Positions 1 through 5,680 of a stretch of DNA of 10,344 bases are shown here, piece by piece. Source of the DNA: an uncultured Moraxellaceae bacterium (GTDB lineage Bacteria > Pseudomonadota > Gammaproteobacteria > Pseudomonadales > Moraxellaceae); contig CALEYY010000132.1 in the NCBI GenBank assembly GCA_937928295.1, forward strand, positions 1 to 10,344. The letters are read 5' to 3'. The translations under genes and the position numbers were made by a program. Below the pieces are notes generated by a model. That model worked only from the letters and a program-made list of their open reading frames with translations, was not told the DNA's origin and made no database searches. The stretch's first letter is position 1, and every line of letters begins with the position of its first letter.

Positions 1-761
1 GTGAGCTTGGCCGAACCGGAGTACCAGAGCAGCAGCAGTGCGGTGATGAAGAACGCGACCACGAAGAACACCAGTACGCCGGCAGCGCCTTCAGCGATAT
101 CGCCTACAGCCTTGGCAAAACCGATGATGTGGACGCTGACCTTGTCATTACCGTACTTGGCACGAATCGCTTCGAGCTTCTTGGCCACAGCTTGATAGTC
201 CAGCTTGGCACCGGTATTAGGATCGATCTCGAGCAATTCGGCACTGACCATCGCGCCCTTGAAATCATTGGACACAAGACGACCGACATGGCCAGACTTG
301 AGCACGTTGCCGCGCACCAGCTCGAGATCTTCCGGGGTGCCGGCAAAGCTGGCCGGAATCACGTTGCCACCGGCAAAACCTTCTTCCACCACCTCGATGA
401 AGCGCACGTTCGGCGTGAACAGCGAGGTCACGGTCGGACGGTCAATGCCGGGCAGGAAGAACACGTCATCGGTGACGCCCTTCAGCGTCTTCAGGAATTC
501 GGCGTTGTAGATGTCCTGGCCGTCCTTGGTACGCAAGGCGATCAGCACACGGTTGGCGCCACCGAAGGTCTTCTGGTACTCGGTGAAGGTCTTCATGTAC
601 GGGTGTTGCAGCGGGATCATCTTGGCGAAGCCGGCATCGACGCGCAGCTGCGAGGCCGAAATCGCCAGCAGTACCGTGATGGCGGCAAACAGCCCGAGGA
701 AAAACTTGCGTCGGCCAAACAACAGATCCGACAGCGATTGCACAAATGCTTGCATCTTCAT
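1..761 (-). CDS. RND/MMPL-family inner-membrane transporter, N-terminal part (cut by window edge)
   Basis: Only the first 250 or so residues are present; the gene continues past base 1. A short cytoplasmic start (MKMQAFVQSLSDLLFGRRK) is followed by a first membrane helix (about residues 19-38, rich in F, L, A and I). Next comes a soluble periplasmic stretch of roughly 190 residues, and then a second hydrophobic segment (GVLVFFVVAFFITALLLLWY) just before the edge. This is the N-terminal topology of RND-superfamily exporters of the MMPL type, which commonly move lipids or other hydrophobic compounds. Three in-frame ATGs occur (767, 761, 755). An AGGA at 771-774 lies 9 bases from the ATG at 761 but only 3 from that at 767, so 761 is preferred. 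It is the last gene seen in the operon, 9-15 bases after the YCF48-like gene. The family call is firm; the substrate cannot be read from the sequence. Confidence 0.85.
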   Translation of the reverse strand, partial: MKMQAFVQSLSDLLFGRRKFFLGLFAAITVLLAISASQLRVDAGFAKMIPLQHPYMKTFTEYQKTFGGANRVLIALRTKDGQDIYNAEFLKTLKGVTDDVFFLPGIDRPTVTSLFTPNVRFIEVVEEGFAGGNVIPASFAGTPEDLELVRGNVLKSGHVGRLVSNDFKGAMVSAELLEIDPNTGAKLDYQAVAKKLEAIRAKYGNDKVSVHIIGFAKAVGDIAEGAAGVLVFFVVAFFITALLLLWYSGSAKL

Positions 762-776
762 GGTCATGCGTCCTGA

Positions 777-1724
777 TCAGTTCGTGGCTGCGGCGTGCAG
801 GCCTTTCTCGCCAAAGGCATCGGCACCCGTGGCCGACGGCAACACCGACGACAGCATGGGGCGACCTTCCACCTTGGTGTTGGTGAAGGTCTGGGCGCCA
901 TCGCGGCTGACCAGCAATTCACCGCTCTGACCGGCCACCAGAATGCGGCCATCGGCCGCCACGCTGGAACCAAACAAGGACGTTGCCACCGGCACGGTGA
1001 CTTCGGTGAACGAAGTACCGTCGTCGTCACTGCGCAGCAACTTGCCGCGCATGCCGTAAATCATGACTTGCGTGCCGCTTAACGGCTGCACGCCAAAATA
1101 GGACCCGGCATAGGGTGAAGTCACCTTCTGCCAGGTGGTGCCGGCATCTGCCGAGCGCAGGATCGTGCCGGCTTCACCGGCAATGATCAGCGTGCCATCC
1201 GCCAGCCTGGCGATGGCATTGAGATGACGGTCTTCGCCTTCCGGCAAGATCAGACGCGGCGACCAGGTCGCCCCGCCGTCCGCCGTTTCCAAAAACAGGC
1301 CATACGCGCCAATGGCAAAGGCGCGGGTGGCATCCAGCATCACCACATCGAACAGCGGCGTTTCGGCAGCGGCATCACTGAAGACCTGCCTCCAGGTCTT
1401 ACCGGCATCGGCAGTACGCAGGATGACCTGGTCATGACCGACGGCCAGCCCATTCTGCGCATCGAGGAAATGCACGCGAGTCAGGGTCGACTCCGTGGGC
1501 GACTTCACAGCCACCCAGGGTGCCGTGGCATCGGCCTGACGGAAAATTCGCCCACGCTCGCCCACCGCGACACGAGCAGTCCCGACCGGGACTGCCGACA
1601 TGACCATGGTGGTCTCAATGTGCGTTTCCGTGGCTGGCTTGGGCAGGCCCTGGCGATGCGCAAAGGCAAAGCTCAGAACCGCCGCAACAAACACCAGGAA
1701 CAGCGCCGATACCGCTTTCGACAT
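777..1724 (-). CDS. YCF48-like / BNR-repeat beta-propeller protein, exported or membrane-anchored
   Basis: A 315-residue protein with an N-terminal hydrophobic segment (about residues 4-22, ALFLVFVAAVLSFAFA), read as a signal peptide or single anchor that places the rest in the periplasm. The body repeats an Asp-box pattern (S/T-x-D-x-G-x-T-W/F) at about residues 103-111, 147-154, 190-198, 231-239 and 272-280, for example RSADAGTTWQKV. Each box precedes a blade strand with an 'x-GxxG-x-hhRS' motif, as in the YCF48/HCF136 and BNR sialidase-like propellers. In photosynthetic organisms YCF48 aids photosystem II assembly. That role makes no sense here, and the recurrent link with DUF1302, DUF1329 and MMPL genes suggests a scaffold or adaptor for an envelope complex (inference). 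No sialidase catalytic set was recognised. It sits between the DUF1329 gene (26-base gap) and the RND gene (9-15 bases). Confidence 0.85.
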   Translation of the reverse strand: MSKAVSALFLVFVAAVLSFAFAHRQGLPKPATETHIETTMVMSAVPVGTARVAVGERGRIFRQADATAPWVAVKSPTESTLTRVHFLDAQNGLAVGHDQVILRTADAGKTWRQVFSDAAAETPLFDVVMLDATRAFAIGAYGLFLETADGGATWSPRLILPEGEDRHLNAIARLADGTLIIAGEAGTILRSADAGTTWQKVTSPYAGSYFGVQPLSGTQVMIYGMRGKLLRSDDDGTSFTEVTVPVATSLFGSSVAADGRILVAGQSGELLVSRDGAQTFTNTKVEGRPMLSSVLPSATGADAFGEKGLHAAATN

Positions 1725-1750
1725 AGTGATCTACTCTTCTAGTGACAGGA

Positions 1751-3106
1751 TCAACGGGTACCGGCGCCGCGCAGGCTCGACGGCGAGAAGTCCGACGCGC
1801 TGCGGTTGGTACGCACATACACGGTCGGCTCTTCGTTGGTCATGCCCATGGCCAGGTAACGACCGGACTGCAGGTCATGATGCACTTCCACGCCTGGGCC
1901 GATGCCCGGAATGTCGTAGAATTGCTGCGAGTGCTGCTCAGCCACACGCCAGAGCTGGCCACGCGCATCGTACTTGTCCACTTCCAGGATGTTCCAGGAA
2001 TCTTCGTCGATGTAGAAAGTACGGCGCTGATAGATATGGCTGGTGCCAGCCTTGAGCGTGGCATCCACGACCCAGACACGGTGCAGCTCATAACGAGCAT
2101 GTTCCGGATTGATGTGGCCCGGACGAACGATGTCGGCAATCTTCAGCTTCGGGCTGTTCAGGCGATAGCTGTTGTACGGCACATAGATTTCCTTCTTGCC
2201 GACCAGCTTCCAGTCGTAACGGTCAGTGGCACCGTTGAACAAGGTGAAGTCATCGTTGGTACGCAGGCCGTCAGCAGCAACGCCCGGATTGTCGTAAGCG
2301 ACGTTCGGTGCAAGACGCACACGACGCTGACCAGGGTTGTAGGTCCAGGCCGAGCGCGGGTTGGCGATCTGGTCGGCATATTCATGCACGAGCAGGATCT
2401 GGCCAGCCAGACGAGCCGGAGCCGTCACGGTCTGCATGAAGTTAGTGACCTTGTTCTTCTCGCGATCGGCTTCCGACTTTTTCAAGTTGTTGTAGTGGAA
2501 GTCGTAGGAGTATTCGAAACGCACCGGCGTGAAATCGCCTTCACGCGTTACAGCAACCTGCGTGGTGTTGATGTCGAAGGTATCACCACGATAAGCCACG
2601 ATATGGTTCCAGATCGGCTCCACACCGGTCTTCGGAATTGGGAACGGCACACCGACAGAAGTACCGGTGAAACCGTTGCCGCCGCTGACCAAGTTCACGC
2701 GCGTGGCGTTGGCCTTGGTCGCGTCATAAATGGCTTTCGGATAACCCGCGCTACGCTGAGTTGGGTAAACCTTCATTTTCCAGTCAGGATACTTCTTCAG
2801 CAGAGCTTGCTGACCTGGCGTCAGGTTGGCAGCGTATTGCGCCATGTTGGCGGCAGTGATTTCAAACTTGGCCTTGTCGTTGGGAAACGGATCAACATAG
2901 TGACCGCCTGCCTTGAAGCCCGCTACTGGCGTGGTAATACCACCGGTCCAGGCCGGGATAGTACCGGCAGCATTGCCGGCTTTTTCTGCGCCCATCGGCG
3001 TCAGATCAGCGCCGAGTCGCGCAGCATCAGCGCCAGAAACAGCGGCCAGTGCATTCGCACCGAGCGCCATCATGGCAACTGACAAAAGAAGAGGTTTAAG
3101 GCTCAT
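1751..3106 (-). CDS. DUF1329 family periplasmic/outer-membrane-associated protein
   Basis: A 451-residue secreted protein. The signal peptide is MSLKPLLLSVAMMALGANALA, with probable cleavage after ALA at residue 21 and no lipobox cysteine. The mature N-terminus carries the DUF1329 hallmark LTPMGAEKAGNAAGTIPAWTGG at about residues 35-56. Further typical blocks are the NPGQRRVRLAPNVAYDNP region and, near the C-terminus, a Y-x-R-R-T-F-Y-I-D-E-D-SW segment resembling the strands of LolA/LolB-like lipid-binding folds (fold link from family knowledge). The first in-frame ATG is at 3118, but a GGAG at 3113-3116 lies 6 bases from the ATG at 3106, and only that start puts the signal peptide at the N-terminus. 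It lies 26 bases after the DUF1302 gene and 26 before the YCF48-like gene. A role in passing a hydrophobic ligand between the RND pump and the outer-membrane barrel is plausible but unproven. Confidence 0.9.
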   Translation of the reverse strand: MSLKPLLLSVAMMALGANALAAVSGADAARLGADLTPMGAEKAGNAAGTIPAWTGGITTPVAGFKAGGHYVDPFPNDKAKFEITAANMAQYAANLTPGQQALLKKYPDWKMKVYPTQRSAGYPKAIYDATKANATRVNLVSGGNGFTGTSVGVPFPIPKTGVEPIWNHIVAYRGDTFDINTTQVAVTREGDFTPVRFEYSYDFHYNNLKKSEADREKNKVTNFMQTVTAPARLAGQILLVHEYADQIANPRSAWTYNPGQRRVRLAPNVAYDNPGVAADGLRTNDDFTLFNGATDRYDWKLVGKKEIYVPYNSYRLNSPKLKIADIVRPGHINPEHARYELHRVWVVDATLKAGTSHIYQRRTFYIDEDSWNILEVDKYDARGQLWRVAEQHSQQFYDIPGIGPGVEVHHDLQSGRYLAMGMTNEEPTVYVRTNRSASDFSPSSLRGAGTR

Positions 3107-3132
3107 ACATAACTCCATAGTGTTTTATCAAA

Positions 3133-5166
3133 TTAGAACGAATAGCTCAGACTGGCCGCCATGAAATCGCGGTCAATATTAGGGTTGGCGATGCTTTCAT
3201 AGGTCTTGGCCTGGCCCGACGGCAATGCGGTTGGCCCAGTCGGGGCAGCGCACAACGCGGTGCCGGTAGCGCCGCCCAACGGCAGCGCAGGAATGCCACT
3301 GAGCAAGCCGGTCGATGCCGTGAGATCCGTATTGCAATCCGTACCCTTGAACACACGACCACCAAAGAAGTTGGTATAGGCCATGTCAAAATTCCAAGCT
3401 TGGTTGTAAGTCGCATTCAAACCCAGCGATAGCGCCTTCACATCTTCCGTGAAAAAGGTGCTGACCCCTTTCACATCATGCGAAAACACGATGCGCGGCA
3501 GCAAGTTGATGCCCGCAAACACATCGGTGTATTCGAAGCGCGAAACGAGTCGATAGCCATAGGAGTTATTAGTTGCATAGCCTTCGTCGCCCGGCTGCAC
3601 CGAGCCATTGGCCACGAGCGGCGTCGGATAGCTCAGCGTGCCTGATTGGCGTGACGGCAGGTAAGTCGCCGGGCCGGCAAACTTCAGGTTGTCCGGCAAC
3701 TCCTGATGAAAGAATGCTGCCTCACCCAACATGATGACCTGTTCGGCACCAAACAGGTTCGGAATCGACTTGGTTGCCGTGAATTGGAACTGCTGTGCTG
3801 GCACACGACGGTAGCCCGTCAACTTGGTACCGGCGGGATCTTGCTGACTGAGCTCCACATCATTGCCAAAGCCGGCTTGGTTAGGCAGACCCAGAGTGGC
3901 CAGCACCAGCTCGACCGTTGCCAGCTGAACCGGCAGGTTCGGACGATAGGAATATTCGCCTTGCAAAGCAATGCCGAACGGACCTGGCGTATTGAAGCTC
4001 AGGCCATAGAGCTGAATATCCTCAGGGTATTCAGCAAAAACCCGGGCACTGGCGGCATCGCGACGAGCCGGAATACAACCACCATTAGCCGGATTGGCCT
4101 GACTGACGGGCCCCTCCTGCAAACATCCCGCCTTCAAGGTGCTCGCCAGCGGCAGGCGTGAATGGTAATTCACGGCATACAGGCCGATTTCCGAGTTATT
4201 CAGATTTGGCAGGAATATGCGCAAAGCACCGCCAAACTGCCCTGTATCGCGCGCATATTTGTCACTGGTTCTCGGGATGGTCGAGTTATCGGCCGCCGTT
4301 TCGCCATGAGCGTTATCCGGTGTACGACCGAAGCCAGTGAAACTCTGATAGCCGCCTGGACTGAAAACATCCGTAGAGCTAAAAAAGGTGCCGAAAGGAT
4401 CAATCTTGAAAGGCTCGAACTTGAATTGGTTGAAACCTTCCACCGTGACATTGTCAGTCAATTGTTGCGACAAATAGAGCATGGGAACCGGAATGAAGGC
4501 TTCCTTCAGCTCGGCACCGGGCGCACGCAAACGCGTGAGATCAACCGGGTTGATAACATTGATGCCGCCCTGAATGAGTGTGCTTTCGCCCCAGCTCACG
4601 ACCTGCTTGCCAAGTCGTACATTCAGGGCACGACCGCCAATATCGAATTCATGGCGAATGTAGGCGTCAAAAAGTTCGGCGTCGAAATCTAGGCGCTTGT
4701 GCGGGATAACGCCAAACTCTTCACCAACATGGCCCTCTTCCGAGCTGGCACCGAAGTCCTTGTTGCTGAGCGCTATATCCTTGAAATAGCCAAATCGGGC
4801 AAACAGACCGGTTTTGCCATAGGAAATTTCGAAGTCATGGCTGGCCTTCAGAAGCTCGGAAACGATCTCGCCCTTGTCGTAATTCAGGTTGCCATTGTCT
4901 TCGTTGACGCTGCGCGATGTGCCGCCGTTAACCGCACCGATGACGCGTGGATCACGATCCTGGGTGCGCACTAGGATGCCTGCCGAGAATGTCGAGTCAA
5001 AGCTGACCTTGCCCTCGCCATCGGCGATGTCGATAGACCCTGCCTGTACTGTGGCGCAGGCCGATACACAGGCCATGGCGCACACCAGATGCTTCAGAGG
5101 GAGAAACGATGTTTGCACAGACTGCAGTCGGGAAACCGGCGTTGAAGATGAAGCTCGAAGCATCAT
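3133..5166 (-). CDS. DUF1302 family outer-membrane beta-barrel protein
   Basis: A 677-residue exported protein. A long N-region (about 20 residues) precedes a hydrophobic core (LKHLVCAMACVSACATVQA), with likely cleavage after residue 42 and a mature start GSIDIADGEGKVSFDSTFSAGI. This start and the following 'R-x-Q-D-R-D-P' segment fit DUF1302. The body alternates polar and aromatic residues as in beta-strands, contains the family block V-x-L-G-K-Q-V-V-S-W-G-E-S, and ends in SLSYSF with a terminal Phe, the usual signal for BAM-mediated insertion. Two regions hold paired cysteines (GCLQEG...GGC and DCNTD...LCAAP) that may close extracellular loops. ATGs at 5166 and 5163 are adjacent and the Shine-Dalgarno is weak, so the exact start is uncertain by one codon. 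It is the first gene of the four-gene operon. Members often accompany DUF1329 and RND genes in lipid- or steroid-using bacteria; the substrate is unknown. Confidence 0.9.
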   Translation of the reverse strand: MMLRASSSTPVSRLQSVQTSFLPLKHLVCAMACVSACATVQAGSIDIADGEGKVSFDSTFSAGILVRTQDRDPRVIGAVNGGTSRSVNEDNGNLNYDKGEIVSELLKASHDFEISYGKTGLFARFGYFKDIALSNKDFGASSEEGHVGEEFGVIPHKRLDFDAELFDAYIRHEFDIGGRALNVRLGKQVVSWGESTLIQGGINVINPVDLTRLRAPGAELKEAFIPVPMLYLSQQLTDNVTVEGFNQFKFEPFKIDPFGTFFSSTDVFSPGGYQSFTGFGRTPDNAHGETAADNSTIPRTSDKYARDTGQFGGALRIFLPNLNNSEIGLYAVNYHSRLPLASTLKAGCLQEGPVSQANPANGGCIPARRDAASARVFAEYPEDIQLYGLSFNTPGPFGIALQGEYSYRPNLPVQLATVELVLATLGLPNQAGFGNDVELSQQDPAGTKLTGYRRVPAQQFQFTATKSIPNLFGAEQVIMLGEAAFFHQELPDNLKFAGPATYLPSRQSGTLSYPTPLVANGSVQPGDEGYATNNSYGYRLVSRFEYTDVFAGINLLPRIVFSHDVKGVSTFFTEDVKALSLGLNATYNQAWNFDMAYTNFFGGRVFKGTDCNTDLTASTGLLSGIPALPLGGATGTALCAAPTGPTALPSGQAKTYESIANPNIDRDFMAASLSYSF

Positions 5167-5382
5167 GGCGCACCCATATTGTTGTATTTATGTAACAGAC
5201 TGGTATTAGTTATCTTTTAAGCTTTTACGCTGCCGTAATCAAGACTTCAGAACAAAACCGATACAAGTGGTTCAAAAAAAAGACAATTTACCTGCAGAAA
5301 ATGGCACCGCCCTTTTTGTTCATGGATGCTGTTGGACATTTTCACAGCAGATCGCCACAATCCGCCCGTTCTTGAGTGTCCA
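5167..5382. other. Divergent intergenic region between the DUF1302 gene and the B12 riboswitch
   Basis: About 215 bases, visibly more AT-rich than the flanking genes and without a credible gene. It must hold the promoter of the minus-strand envelope operon and that of the plus-strand btuB leader. An eight-base A run lies at 5274-5281. On the minus strand a loose TTGATT (about 5235-5240) with AT-rich sequence downstream could serve the DUF1302 operon, but I cannot fix a -10 box with confidence. No clear operator apart from the palindrome at its right end was seen. Confidence 0.5.
5332..5361 (+). promoter_or_regulatory. Possible sigma-70 type promoter for the btuB leader
   Basis: TTGGAC at 5332-5337 and CACAAT at 5356-5361, 18 bases apart, resemble -35 and -10 boxes (about four matches each). 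Transcription would begin near 5368-5370, some 15-20 bases before the aptamer. The match is modest and rests mainly on its position relative to the riboswitch. Confidence 0.35.
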
Positions 5383-5395
5383 GCTTTAAAGCTGG
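5380..5395. repeat. Perfect 16-base palindrome CCAGCTTTAAAGCTGG
   Basis: The sequence equals its own reverse complement over 16 bases. Its right half (TTTAAAGCTGG) is the conserved 5' entry of the cobalamin aptamer, and 5390-5395 is the 5' strand of the closing helix. In RNA it could fold as a CCAGC/GCTGG hairpin with a six-base loop, in competition with that helix. In DNA it could be a site for a dimeric regulator. Confidence 0.6.
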
Positions 5396-5550
5396 TCTGC
5401 GCCAACACGCAGACGGGAAGTCGGTGCCATTCCGACGCTGCCCCCGCAACGGTGACCCTGGTCAAAGTGCTCATACGCCACTGTCTTTAGCAGATGGGAA
5501 GGCGAGCGCCTGCGGCTTTCAGCCCGCCAGTCAGCCCGGAGACCGGCTCA
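5384..5550 (+). ncRNA. Cobalamin (B12) riboswitch aptamer upstream of btuB
   Basis: All conserved blocks of the cobalamin riboswitch are in order. There is a first hairpin GTCTGC/GCAGAC (5395-5400 with 5409-5414), then GGGAAG (5415-5420), then a GTCGG/CCGAC stem (5420-5424 with 5432-5436). The hallmark GCTGCCCCCGCAAC is at 5437-5450, GCCACTG at 5477-5483, and GGGAAGGCG at 5496-5504. The B12 box follows with GGAGACCGGC at 5538-5547. The closing helix pairs AGCTGG (5390-5395) with CCGGCT (5543-5548), including one G-U pair. Binding of adenosylcobalamin or a related corrinoid is expected to repress the downstream receptor and adenosyltransferase genes. Confidence 0.95.
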
Positions 5551-5680
5551 GGTTCATACGGCCAGCGCGGAGGGCGCTTATCCGAAGCATGTGCTCATCC
5601 TCGCGGCGAGCGCAGTCTTCGTGCTGGCATTTCCCGAACGACTGTTTGCGGGGATGCAGACAGCATTGAGACATCCACAC
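5551..5680 (+). promoter_or_regulatory. Riboswitch expression platform / btuB 5' leader
   Basis: A 130-base segment between aptamer and btuB. No GC hairpin followed by a U-run is present, so intrinsic termination is unlikely. Candidate stems are AGCGC/GCGCT (5564-5568 with 5574-5578, loop GGAGG), TGCTG/CAGCA (5622-5626 with 5661-5665) and GGATG/CATCC (5652-5656 with 5672-5676). The last encloses the only Shine-Dalgarno-like GAG (5668-5670) before the btuB ATG, so it could block ribosome binding. A 26-codon reading frame (ATG 5589 to TGA 5669) also ends 11 bases before btuB. Translational control is inferred, not shown. Confidence 0.5.

Noticed and set aside
129..776. A 215-codon plus-strand open frame antisense to the RND gene
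   Set aside because: It is rich in His, Arg and Gln with no recognisable domain, while the minus strand reads as a membrane protein with two clear helices.
1742..3082. A 446-codon open frame on the plus strand, fully antisense to the DUF1329 gene
   Set aside because: It is a codon-bias shadow. The translation shows no signal, domain or low-complexity pattern of a real protein, and the opposite strand has a clear family match, Shine-Dalgarno and signal peptide.
5274..5281. Run of eight A as an UP element or terminator tail
   Set aside because: It is too far from the proposed btuB -35 box for an UP element, and no stable stem lies next to it on either strand.
5564..5578. AGCGC-GGAGG-GCGCT hairpin as a sequestered Shine-Dalgarno for btuB
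   Set aside because: The GGAGG is more than 100 bases from the btuB ATG, so it cannot serve that start; it was kept only as a note for the short upstream frame.
5376..5669. A 97-codon open frame running through the riboswitch
   Set aside because: It reads through the conserved aptamer blocks, which are constrained as RNA. Only its last 26 codons lie outside the aptamer, and these are discussed separately.
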